From Castor canadensis (lineage: Eukaryota; Chordata; Mammalia; Rodentia; Castoridae), in NCBI RefSeq assembly GCF_047511655.1, contig NC_133392.1, positions 94,481,042-94,545,041 on the forward strand: a stretch of DNA of 64,000 bases, written 5' to 3'. Each line of letters begins with the position of its first letter. Within the stretch, counting starts at the first letter, position 1. Below the pieces are notes generated by a model that ran no database searches, was not told the origin of the DNA, and worked only from the letters and a program-made list of their open reading frames with translations. Below are positions 50,266 through 61,158 of the stretch, one piece after another. Made by a program: the position numbers and the translations under genes.

Positions 50266-50354
50266 GGGGCTGATGGAGTCACTCAAGTGGTAGAATGCCA
50301 GCCTAGCAAGTATGAAACCCTGAGTACAAACCCCAGTACCGCCAAAAGAAAAGC
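50266..50354 (+). mobile_element. ID-like SINE, plus strand
   Basis: A monomer with 'gggctgatggagtcactcaa', 'gtggtagaatgccagcctag', 'gaaaccctgagtacaaacc' and 'ccagtaccgcc', ending in AAAAGAAAAG. The internal promoter boxes of tRNA-type SINEs are recognisable. Confidence 0.88.
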
Positions 50355-51594
50355 AATGAGGCAAAGTGAAATAGGAACTCAAATTTTAAATTTCCTCACT
50401 GTCCTCTTAACCCAATTCTTAGCCCCCATTTTCTGTTCCAATTGTGGATCTTTTTTCTTTCTTGCTTGCAATCAATCAATAAGCACATTAATCAGTGCAC
50501 AAAATTGCCACCATTATGATTTAAATATAAATTTAAATACATAGATTATGACCTCAAGAAACCTAAATCTTTATTAGTTGACCTACTTAGGAAGAAAAAG
50601 ACATGGTAATACAAATGTAAATGATGGTGCAAGAAAAAAGTACAAGCATGTGATAAGTCAAGCTCCACAGGCATTCAGAGGTGGGCAGGGCTGGGAAGCA
50701 CTACCTGGTTTGAAGCATGGATAATAGTGAAAGGGGTTGGGTCATAAGCACAGATAAATTCCAGGCCAGATAAATACAATGAGCAAAGCACTGGTGTAGC
50801 ACTGATGTATTCAGAGACTAAACAATTTATCTGTCTGACTACTGCAAAAGATGTGCAGAGCAGATAAAAAAAATAAGGATAAGTTCATAAGTAGAGAAAG
50901 ATGCTAGCAATTTCATCTAGAGTTCTAGAACCTTCTTAAGAGAATATATGTTGCTCATAGTATCTCTGTTACTAAAAGGATAAGTGCCACCATGTTTGCA
51001 TAGGGGCCCAAACCTGCCTGTCTTCTTTCTGTCTTCCTCCCTAATCTGATTGAATTAAGGCTTAGCACCTAAAAATGGATGACTGAATCTAAATATGTGA
51101 ATAGAAAAACTATGGAACCCCATCACATAGGAGTGGAAAACAAAAAGCAGATGAGGGGCCAGAGTCATTGCTACAGCAAACCAGAGTCACATAACAACCG
51201 TGGTTATTATGGAGAAGGAGGAGGAGGCATTCTGCAGAGAAAACATGAACACAGAGGGACATAAAGTCAGGAAGAGGTTTACACAAACGGCCTCTAGAAC
51301 CACATCACCGGGAGTCAACCCCAGCTTTTTCTCTTACAAGGAAAAGCCACTAAACTTTCTTTAAAAATATAGGATGAAGTGAAACAGTGAAACCTTTGTG
51401 TTGCTAGGAGAAGTAAGTGAGGTAATACACAGAGAGTGCTCATAACAGTATGAGGCATCAGTTAAGCAGTGTTATCTATTATCATATTTTAACGGTTATA
51501 AAATTTTCTTCTATTACTTTGTTGACCCAGAGGGTTGTAAAAAAATATTCCTAAAGTAGATATCAGGCAAACAGAAAAGTTCTTTAGAAGTTCA
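50355..51594. other. single-copy DNA, no gene seen
   Basis: ORFs of 85 and 61 codons (50287-50544, 51079-51264) have no recognisable domain and the first starts inside the SINE. No repeat family recognised. Confidence 0.4.
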
Positions 51595-52092
51595 GTTACC
51601 TTGGAGTTTATTTAAACTGAGAAGAAAAGCATAATGTTTTCAAGCAATACATATTTGGTTCTTTAAATAACAAAATTGTGACAAACAGCAGAAAGAACTA
51701 AAGAATGCAGCACTTGCAAATCCACACAAACACCAACATTTTGGGTTGTACACCATTAAAGAAATAACTCAAATGTTCAAAATACTGTAATAGCCAGTAC
51801 ACAAAGGTATGAATTAGATGGAAACAGGAATGCAGTTTACAAAAGAAGAAGAAAAATAAAACAAAAACAAAAACGAAAACCACACTGGAGCTCTTCGATT
51901 TCTTTAAAATCACTGAGCAACAAAAGAAACATTGAACTTCCATGCTGACTTTTGCACAACTCGACACTACCTTGACTTAAATCCAAGAGAAAAAGCAAAG
52001 ATTCTTCTCCTCTATTTTTGATAAACAAGTGTATGGTAAACTTAGAAGACTTTTCCCTCTGGATTTTACCTGGATGTGGTCTTTTTAGTATT
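51595..52092 (-). other. probable 3'UTR of the AP3S1 retrocopy
   Basis: The DNA downstream of the retrocopy's stop keeps the look of a transcript 3'UTR. It ends at an AATAAA on the minus strand (51607-51612). No clear A tail follows, so the exact end is uncertain. An A-rich run at 51841-51881 lies within it. Confidence 0.4.
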
Positions 52093-52674
52093 TCATATAA
52101 AATAGGGCAGGTTTGGCACTTGTATACTGATGTCACCAATGTCAATATTTCTTGGAATGTCAGGAAGATTCATATTCTTTACAGCTGATACAGCAGGGGC
52201 TAGAGCTCCCACTAAACCTGCCTCGGATTTATTCAGTTTATTCCATGCATCAATTTGCATTACAGTCTCATTCATGTTGGTCTGCAATCCCATTCCCCCC
52301 ATTGCTATTTCTTCAAGGACACTGTGAACATTGTCTACATGGAATATTAAATCTGGTTCACAGTCATTTTCAAAACATTTGTCTAATGTTTCCAGAAACA
52401 CTTGAATTAGATATAAAATGCCAAGCTCACTTTCTGAAGAATCCTCAAAGAAGATAAAATGCAACATTGCATAATGTCTATAAATCAGTTTGTTGTCAGA
52501 ACTTCCAATTAATAATCTTCCTTCTAGAAAATTATATACATTTTCATCTCTCTTAGACACCAGATGGAAAGTCTTCCTGATGATTTGCTGCTGTGTGTTT
52601 TCATTGTAAGGCTGGTAGAACTCGGAGAGCAGTGGCTTCCTGTGGTGATTGGAGATTATCATTATTAAGCTCCT
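52093..52674 (-). pseudogene. processed AP3S1 retrocopy, frame open
   Basis: AP3S1 is the sigma-1 small subunit of the AP-3 adaptor complex, which sorts cargo from endosomes to lysosome-related organelles. The intronless minus-strand frame matches the family along its whole length: FYQPYNENTQQQIIRKTFHL, SKRDENVYNFLEG, DNKLIYRHYA, DSSESELGIL, ETLDKCFEN, GDISIQVPNLP. AP3S1 is favoured over AP3S2 because of FYQPY and SKRDENV. Aligned to the 193-residue parent from memory there are no indels and no internal stops, and the native TGA position is kept. The original ATG reads AGG (52672-52674), so the open 189 codons start at a new ATG at codon 5 (52662). By eye about 45 residues differ (roughly 77% identity). 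The DNA ends near the coding start, as in a 5'-truncated retrocopy. Most likely a pseudogene. Confidence 0.9.
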
Positions 52675-53171
52675 CCTTTCTAATACTGCCTAGATGAGGG
52701 TCCTTACGTTTTTAAAACTAGTTATGCCCTACAAACAAATATTAGATTGTTTGCTTTCAAGCTAGATTGATCAGCTCTGTTTTCCTGCAACCAAATGCTC
52801 CCTGACTTAAATGACTAAAAGCAAATAAACTTGGACAAGATAAGAAAGATCTTGATAACTAAGTAAAGAAGTTTGAATTTGGTACCTTAAAATTTCTATC
52901 TTCTTGGACTCATTTCCCAGAATTCACAAGAATATTCTGATCTTCTACTTGGCCAAAATTTCTGATTTAGTGATATGTAGTAAAAGCAAATTTACTTTAA
53001 AATATTTTAGCAATTCTTTTCACACTTTTGCTCTTTTTTTACATTTAGCAATTTATGTAGGTCAATTTAGAAAAAAATGGAAACAAGGAATGACTACGGC
53101 TTCATACATAAAAATATTTGTATCCGTTTTTTAAATGTCTTGAACTACTTCTTGACTTCACATGTACAAAT
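52675..53171. other. AT-rich single-copy DNA, no gene seen
   Basis: No repeat or gene recognised between the retrocopy and the next L1. Confidence 0.4.
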
Positions 53172-53181
53172 GATGGTTTCA

Positions 53182-55055
53182 AAATAAACAAGATTGATAG
53201 ATCCCTGGCAAACCTGACTAAAATGAGGAGAGAAAAAACCCAATTCAGTAAAATCAGGAATGCAAAAGGAGGGATAACAACACACACCATGGAAGTCCAG
53301 GAAATCATCAGAGACTACTTTGAGAACCTATTTTCAAAGATATTTGAAAATCTTGAAGGAATGGACAGATTTCTAGATATTTATGATCATCCAAAACTGA
53401 ACCAAGAGGACATTAATCACCTGAATAGATCCATAACACAAAATGAAATTGAAGCAGCAATCAAGAGTCTCCCAAAAAAGAAAAGTTCAGGACCTAAAGG
53501 ATTCTCTGCTGAATTCTATCAGACCTTTAAAGAAGAATGAATACCAACCCTCCTTAAACTGTTCCATGAAATAGAAAGGGAAGAAAAACTGCCTAACACA
53601 TTTTATAAAGACAATATTATACTTATCCCAAAACCAGGCAAAGATACCTCCAAAAAGGAGAACTACAGGCCAATCTCCTTAATGAACATTGATGCAAAAA
53701 TCCTCAATAAAATAATGGCAAACTGAATTCAACAACACATCAAAAAGATCATTTATGATGACCAAGTAGGCTTCATCCCAGGAATGCAGGGGTTGTTCAA
53801 CATATGCACATCAAGAAACGTAATAAACCACATTAACAGAAGCAAATATAAAAAACCACTTGATCATCTCAATAGATGCAGAAAAAGCCTTTGATAAAAT
53901 CCAACACCATTTCATGATAAAAGCTCTAAGAAAACTGGTAATAGAAGGAAAGTACCTCAACATTATAAAAGCTATATATGACAAACCTACAGCCAGCATT
54001 ATACTTAATGGTGAAAAAATGAAACCATTCCCTCTAAAACCAGGAGTGAGACAAGGATGCCCACTATCTCCACTCCTATTCAACATAGTACTGGAATTCC
54101 TAGCCAGAGCAATTAGGAAAGAAGAAGGAATAAAAGGAATACAAATAGGTAAAGAAACTGTCAAAATATCCCTATTTGCAGACAATATGATCCTATACCT
54201 TAAAGACCCAAAAAGCTCTACTCAAAAGCTCCTAGACACAATCAACAACTATAGCAAGGTAGCAGGATATAAAATCAACATAGAAAAATCATTAGCATTT
54301 CTATACACTAATAATGAGCAAACTGAGAAAGAATATGTGAAAACCATTCCATTTACAATAGCCTCAAAAAAAATCAAATACCTAGATGTAAACTTAACAA
54401 AGGATGTGAATGACCACTATAAGGAAAACTATAAACTTCTGAAGAAAGAGATCGAGGTGGGTGGTAAGGGGGGGGTGGGGGCAGGGGGGAGAAATGAACC
54501 AAGCCTTGTATGCACATATGAATAATAAAAGAAAAATGAAAAAAAAAAAAAAAAAAAAGAAAGTGGAGAGATTTCCCATGATCATGGATTGGTAGAATCA
54601 ACATAGTGAAAATGTCGATACTCCCAAAAGTAATCTACATGTTTAATGCAATTCCCATCAAAATCCCAATGACATTCATTAAAGAGATTGAAAAATCAAC
54701 CATTAAATTTATTTGGAAATACAAGAGGTCACGAATAGCCAAGGCAATACTCAGTAAAAAGAACAACACTGGAGATATCATGATACCTGACTTCAAACTA
54801 TATTACAAAGCAATAACAATAAAAACAGCATGGTACTGGCACAAAAACAGACATGAGGACCAGTGGAAAAGAATAGAGGACCCAGATATGAAGCCACACA
54901 ACTATAACCAACTTATCTTTGATAAAGGCACTAAAAATATATGCTGGAGAAAAGACAGCCTCTTCAACAAATGTTGCTGGGAAAAGTTGTTATCTGTCTG
55001 CAAAAAACTGAAACTAGATCCATGTTTATCACTCTGTACTAGTAGTATCAACTAG
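53182..55055 (+). pseudogene. L1 ORF2 fragment, broken
   Basis: Covers the linker after the endonuclease through the RT and part of the C-terminal region. [16 protein letters not shown] replaces the usual SPGPDGF. A TGA at 53538 interrupts the RT fingers. The catalytic motif reads FADN in [11 protein letters not shown] (in 53860-54525), so the second aspartate is lost. The frame then runs into the inserted L1 tail and stops. It continues as a separate piece at 54606-55055. Not functional. Confidence 0.92.
54458..54558 (+). mobile_element. truncated L1 3' end nested in L1 ORF2
   Basis: About 100 bp: a G-rich run, 'agaaatgaaccaagccttg', 'tatgcacatatgaataata', then a tail of about 20 A. It matches the 3' end at 55385-55490. 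Joined to ORF2 with a shared GAGG and a loss of about 9 bp of ORF2 (compare 43636 and following and 34310 on the other copies). No target-site duplication is seen. Confidence 0.88.
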
Positions 55056-55490
55056 TGAGAGCACACAAGGGAAGTATGAGGATAAGTAAGACAACCAAAA
55101 AACTGGATAGCATTTGTTGCCCTCAATGCAGAGAAACTAATGCAGATACTTTAAAGTGACAGAGGCCAATAGGAGAAAGGAACCAGAAACTAGAGAAAAG
55201 GTTAGTTTGAGAGAAATTAATTTAGAAGGTAACACACATGCACAGGAAAGCAATGCAAGTTAACTCCCTATATAGCTATCCTTATCTCAACTAGCAAAAA
55301 CCCTTGGTCCTTCCTATTACTGCTTATATTCTCTCTTCAACAAAATTAGAGATAAGGGCAAAATAATTTCTGCCTGGTAGTGAGGTGGGGGGGAGAGGGA
55401 GGGGATGGGGGAGGTAAGGGAGGGGGTCAGGGGGCAGGGGGGAGAAATGACCCAAACACTGCATGCACGTATGAATAAAAGAAAAAAAAA
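55056..55490 (+). other. L1 3'UTR with G-rich run and A tail
   Basis: Holds 'gagcacacaagggaagtat', 'gccctcaatgcagagaaact' and 'ttatctcaactagcaaaaac', all matched in the other L1 3'UTRs. A run of many G3+ blocks at 55382-55444 is a strong candidate for G-quadruplex formation on the sense strand, a feature known for mammalian L1 3'UTRs. Confidence 0.85.
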
Positions 55491-55500
55491 GATAGTTTCA

Positions 55501-56499
55501 GATCCTGTTGGAATGTCCTTACTTTTTTGGTCCCATAAATAATCAGGCAGAGTTTGAGTTCAGTTTCTGTGAGAATGGTCCAGAATCCTTGCCTCAGACA
55601 ATCCATTCTCCTCAGGTTTGTCCCTGCAGTCTTGGATGAGGAGTAGGGAGAAGATTCCTGCCCTTGCTAAGGTGTCAGACTTTTTCTCTTAATGAATGCT
55701 GTTTGAATTTATGGATTTCATTAAGTTTTCTCATACTTTTCAAAATTCTTAGGAATAAAGGAACATAAACAGGACCACACCTAGCCTTTTCTATGTGATC
55801 AAGGATGAACCCTTAACCATTCAAGAAAACTGGGGTACCTTTTCATATCTAAACAAGTACAAGATACTTGGGTTTGGGAAAGCCTCTGTTCGGAGTTTTG
55901 TGTGTTCTTTGGTGCTCTGCAGCAATGTGCTCTTGTTCACATGCTATATTCCACATAGGTGTGTAGATGGGACTTGGAGAGCATTTTAGAATTCTACCAT
56001 GCAATTCTAAATTATTTTATTAGAACAATCAGTTCTCGTTAGCTGTGAAAAGATATTCCACTTAAAAGAGGTATATTTGTGGTTAATTTCAGAGGGGAAA
56101 GTTCTCAAGACTAAATTAGTTTTTGATATCCATCTCAGATTTTCATGATTCACATTCAGGAAAGAAAACATTGACGTTTACATAACCATCTGTAACAGTT
56201 TATGGGAGAAACCAAAATCTGCAAAGTCAATTATTCTTGAGGAGTAAAAAAATAATAAAATAAAGTAGCTATATTTCTAGTATTACAGGTTAATGTAAAT
56301 ATGATGATCCTAATTTGAATTTCACCCCTATATATTTGAATTCAAGAATAGTCTCTAGAAAGTACCTTTAAATTTATTCTATGTTATGAATAAGATAGAG
56401 AATTCTTGTTTGTAAAGACAACAAATCATAGCAATAAAATTTTTTCTATCTCTGTTTTTGAATTCAGGTCAGATTACAAGGTAATAAACATATTGTTTT
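55501..56499. other. single-copy DNA, no gene seen
   Basis: The 64-codon ORF at 55795-55989 has no recognisable domain. No repeats recognised. Confidence 0.4.
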
Positions 56500-56800
56500 C
56501 AAATCTAGCCTTTTTAACTTTTACCCTTAAAATAAGTTTAAATTTTCAGAAAACCAACAAAAAGTAAACAAAGTTCCCTTACACCCTTTAGCCCGCTTCC
56601 CCAATGTTAACACCTTCCATAACCATAATACGTTTTTGAGACTAAGAATTAAAGAGAATCCAATACTATTAACTGATAGAAACTTTATTCAGACTTCACT
56701 ATGCTATCTGTTAATGTCTTTTTCTGTTTATTGATTAAATCTAGTCTGCAGGTTGTATTCTGCTGTTTGCTCATGATTAAACAAGTTCATGTATTGTGAA
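56500..56800 (-). mobile_element. possible ancient L1 fragment
   Basis: 'ccttacaccctttagcccgc', 'ttccccaatgttaacacct', 'tccataaccataatacg' resembles a common old mammalian repeat that I associate with L1M antisense. The match is from memory. Confidence 0.35.
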
Positions 56801-57284
56801 GAGCACACTGCTACATATCATAATGTACATGATACCAACATGACTTCTTCCTGGTGATGCTAAACCTTTAGCACTTTCTACCTTTTCACTTTCATACTCT
56901 GTTCTTTGGAATAGAGTATGAAAAACCCAGCCCATACTTAAAGGACGAAGAATTAAGTTCCTTCTCATGAAGGAAGAAATGTCAAACAATTTGTAATAAT
57001 TAAAAGATATTTGAGGGTAAACAATTTGAAGTTTTGCAAATATTCTGTTTCTCCTTAAAGATTTACCCACAAATTTTAGCATTCATCAGTAAATTGCCCA
57101 CAGCAATTTTTGTTATATTATAATTGTGATTTTTTATTTCCATAATTCCTTGTACATTTGTTACTTGGAATGCTTCTGTATCAAAAATGTAGCCTTTCTC
57201 TACCACTTATTTATTAGGTTATCATTTATATCAGGATGGATTTATGAGTATTTAATTTTATTCTTGTGTTTTAATCTCTTAGTC
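56801..57284. other. single-copy DNA, no gene seen
   Basis: A 101-codon minus-strand ORF (56777-57082) has no recognisable domain. Nothing else is seen. Confidence 0.35.
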
Positions 57285-57668
57285 TTCTTTTGTTAGTATA
57301 ACAAACTCTACTAGACTAGATAATTTATAAAGAACAGAAATTTATTTTCTTACAACTCTGGATCTAAGAAGTCCAAAATTAGTATGCCAACAAGCTTGGT
57401 TGTCTGCTAAGAATTGTTGTCTGCTTCCAAAATGGTGCCTGTGGCTCTAACTTCCAGATGGAGGAATGCTAGTCCTTACATGTATAAAATGGAAATACAA
57501 AATGGCCAAATGCTACATGAAGCCTCTTTTATAAAGTATTCAACTCCTTCATAATGGAGGAACCTTGTGAACTAACCTCCTCCTAAAGGCCCTACCTCTT
57601 CATACTATCCTATTGGTCATTATCTTTCAACACCTGAATTTGGGAGAGGACCCATTCAAACCATAGCA
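57285..57668 (-). mobile_element. MLT1-type MaLR LTR, minus strand
   Basis: Antisense order: 'ttagtataacaaactctac', 'gataatttataaagaacaga', 'aatttattttcttacaactc', 'aaaggccctacctcttcata' and 'cccattcaaaccatagca'. The last part is the antisense of the LTR's 5' end. A solo LTR in the opposite direction to the one at 28793. Confidence 0.85.
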
Positions 57669-59444
57669 AAATCTAATGCAATCAGTGTTTATCTGAAAAT
57701 ATCACAGCTTTGATCACTGAGGCATCTTTTAGGTTGGCTCTTGTGGCCTTTTTTCTTCAAACTATCCTTTTTTCTTCTTCATGTCTTACTGTGCTAAGCT
57801 TATCTTATGATCCTAAGATCAGTCATTTCTCTAAAGCATCTAATCTCCCAAGATCTTTGTGTCAGGTATGCTAACTACTGCTGGTGTGTCACTGCTTTGA
57901 GTACATCTCAGTGACTAGAGCTAGAAAATACATGTGTGGATACTACCTGTGTCTAGAATTATTTCTGTATCTATTTGCATACATTTAAAATCAACATGAG
58001 ATCAAGTTGGTATTTCTGACTAAGATTTAATTCAAATATCTATACATTTAAATGGTGAGGTTTTTTTAAACACCACTTTGTCATCAAAGAGATTTAATCA
58101 GGTTCATTATTGTCAAATATTTTGTTTTATAGTGCATCAAACTTAGTTAAAACTTGTTAGAGAACTATATTAACTACACATTCATTCCCCAAGCATTTTC
58201 TAATCATGCCTCAATGAGAAAAGCAAGAACAGAAAGACATGCAAGGTGCCTGCCTTCACAGTCTTTGTTTTGAGAATATTATGCATTGTTTGCATTGCTT
58301 TAATTGCCTGCAATTTACTAAGTTCTTTTGTATGTGTTATCATAAATATACCCTTAAAATTCTTCTTGCTTTCAAAGTAGTTGGGCTCTAAGGGGGGGGG
58401 TCACAAAAGATGTTACAAAAGTTTTGTCTTCATTACCTATCAGTATAAAACTCAATTTTTATAGGCTTACTTTATCTTTTAAGATGCTTTTTTCCTGTTT
58501 TATATTCTAGTTTTCTTAACAATTTCTCAATAATCAAACAAATAAGAGTTTAAATATTATTAGAATAAGTACTTAATGTCATTTATGCCTTGAAAAATGA
58601 CCAAAACTGTCACAGCAACTTATATGATATTAAGGAAAACAGACTTTTCAGCAATCTCAGTTGGAAATGAAGCCCTGATACCTATATTTGCTGTGTATAC
58701 TTGGCCTCTTGGCTGCCAAACCTATGCCCATCTGTTTAGATGGCAAGTTGCCTACTCATAAGTTGGCTGATCTTTTATACTATGACATGAATTCTAGCCA
58801 ATGACAGCTAACAAAATGGTTCAAGAGGCAGCTCTTCTTACAGGAGGTCCTTCCTCATACAAGAGTTACAGAAGCAGTTGGCATCATGCATCCATTTAAA
58901 CTTTGTTACACCTGTTAACATTTTCATGCCAAAAGCAGACAATGCAACAAATGAACAGCAGAAATCACAAAGAATTTAATGAAGTTTAAAAACAACCTTT
59001 GTTGCTTTCTTACAAGTAGATGCTCAATTTTATTGCTGATTACTTGCACAGTTGACATTTAATTAATAGTATGGAAAAGCTGTCTAGCAAGTTACCAAAA
59101 AAAAATTTTCAATGACGTGTTCAACATCTCTGGTATTTGGGCCCTTAAAACTTCATATTGTATAGTTCAGTGAAAGTCAACAATTACACTAAATACCTCT
59201 TTTGTCTACCTTTTTTAAAAATGCAGGCACATGTCAATCAAAGAAGGTCCTTTTTAAGACAGTTTTCTTTTAATGGAGAATTAAGGTAATTATTCCAATG
59301 ACTGAGAGACTCCCAAAAGCACTGAATTACTTAGATTGTCTCTTTCCTAGAAAAGATAAAAGCTACCGTGTGGGGTGTGGGGAAACCCATTGTAACACTG
59401 TTCCAGAACTTTATTTTAATAAACATCATGTGACCATGATGTTT
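57669..59444. other. single-copy AT-rich DNA, no gene seen
   Basis: A run of 9-10 G lies at 58392-58401. No gene or named repeat. The ORF at 59298-59486 runs into the AT minisatellite. Confidence 0.4.
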
Positions 59445-59570
59445 TATATATATATACGTGTACATATATATAAATATATGTTCTAATATAAACATGTACA
59501 TATATATTCTAATATATGCATGTATATATTCTAATATATAAATACATATTCTAATAAAAAAATCTTTGAA
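59445..59570 (+). repeat. AT-rich minisatellite
   Basis: After a TA run, TTCTAATA recurs at 59481, 59507, 59529 and 59549, so four degenerate units of about 20-26 bp. Confidence 0.75.
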
Positions 59571-60915
59571 TATGAAAATAAAATATACTCATGATTATAT
59601 AAATTGTTTCTACTATTTTAATTGCCTGTGGTTTATAGAATTTGTCTGTGTATTTTATCAAAAACATATCCCAAAACTATGTCTGTAGATTAAAATGAGT
59701 TGTGTTTTCAGCAAGTACTTTTAATTAATAAACTGCACAACTCCCCTCAAGTGGCACAACTCCTCTCTACTACCTAACTTCATCTCATCTCTTCTCTCAC
59801 TACTTTTACTCATAGTTTGTGAACAAAGTATAATGAACTTTTAGAAATTCTTCCATAATATGATTCTCATTTGAACCCACTTCTGCCTAATCTAATAACC
59901 ACCTTTCTTCTGTATACTTCTGGGGGATACTGGTGTCAACATTGTCCCTTGGTTAATATCACAGTCCTTGATCCTTTAAATTTAAGGTCAGTGTTCCATG
60001 CTGTTTACAAAATAGTGAACTAACAATGTCTCCTTTACAGTCTAGATCATGACTATTTTGAAACAGAAGACTTCTCTCTCGTTCAGTTTATACCGCACAG
60101 AATCTAGCAAGGTGAAGGATACCTAATAGGCTCTCAACACGTATCTATTCATTGATTTAGGCACTCACACCCACTATATGGTCATCATGGTCTAGGGTCT
60201 CAGAATACAACCACCAACCAATCCCCAACACAACAGATAAAATGCTTGTCCCATGGTTACAGTCTTATGGAGGACTGGGTTAAATAATTAAATAAAATTA
60301 ATAAGTAAACTATGCAGCAATGATGATAGAGAGAGTTAAAATATAGGGAAGTGAGACAGAGATGGGGGACTTTAAGTAAGTAGATTAAGGAAAGATTCAA
60401 GGGAATGATGACATTGGAGAAAAGACTAAAGATTATAAGCAGTAAAATGTAATGATATATGAAGGACAACCATTCAAAGCAGGAGGAAGAGTTGAAACAA
60501 AGCAAAATTTCTAAAACAAAATCATAGACTGATTGGTGGATTTAGCAATATGGCAGTTGTTGGTTCCTTTGACAAAAACAATGGTGGTAGATTGACAGAA
60601 GCTCTCTGATTGAAATGGAGGCATGCGCAGAGTAAATGAACTTATCTATGAAGGGCGTAAGAAAAATAGTAATTACATAATGATGGAGAAATTCCAGCAC
60701 AGAGTGAAAACTTGATACAAAAGAGAGGAATGTTTTTCTTGAGCTGTGTGCTTGAGTGAATGAGAAAGGAGAGTTGCTTTAGGTAGAAGACCTAGAAAAG
60801 TTACTTTATGAAAGTAGAACTTTAGTTCAACTCCATGGAATAGTCAAAGTGAGAGCGGATCAATCCAATGGTGCTGGGACCATAGGGTCAAGAACACTGG
60901 TACTTTTTTGGTTAC
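59571..60915. other. single-copy DNA, faint L2-like trace
   Basis: At about 60118-60245 'cctaataggctctcaaca' and 'gataaaatgcttgtcccat' resemble L2 loosely. No gene. Confidence 0.35.
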
Positions 60916-61158
60916 TTTGTCTGAGATAAGTATCGCTACCCCTGCCTGTTTTTGGGGGCCATTGGCTTGATAAATCTTCTTCTAGCATTTCACTCGCAGC
61001 CAATGCTTATTTCTGTCAAAGAGGTGGGTCTCCTGTAGGTAGCAGATTGTTGGATCTTCCTTTTTAATCCAGTTTGGCAATCGGTGTCTTTTGATGGAGG
61101 AATTTAGTCCATTAACATTTAGTGTTAGTATCGATAAATACTCTGTGATCCTTGTCAT
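60916..61158 (-). pseudogene. L1 ORF2 N-terminus (endonuclease start)
   Basis: MTRITEYLSILTLNVNGLNS followed by LQETHL gives the first endonuclease motifs, with the Asn and Glu active-site residues in place. A stop follows RVKC at about 60982. Homology continues to ISDKV and ends at 60916. Confidence 0.9.

Larger units (their letters stand above)
53182..55490 (+). mobile_element. L1 retrotransposon, rearranged, plus strand
   Basis: The copy starts in ORF2 at the sequence for [16 protein letters not shown] and ends in a G-rich 3'UTR and A tail. GATGGTTTCA (53172-53181) and GATAGTTTCA (55491-55500) match at 9 of 10 positions and are a probable target-site duplication. Inside, 54458-54558 is a foreign L1 3' end, and near 55055 about 0.9 kb of ORF2 C-terminus and proximal 3'UTR is deleted (sequence jumps to the equivalent of about 32,945 in the minus-strand copy). 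Confidence 0.92.

Noticed and set aside
61112..61158. ORF1 and ORF2 of the L1 overlap by 47 nt, with ORF1 extended past its usual end
   Set aside because: Comparison with the copy at 36,690-36,780 shows a 1-bp difference just before that copy's ORF1 stop. The extension is most likely a frameshift in this copy and not a real overlap.
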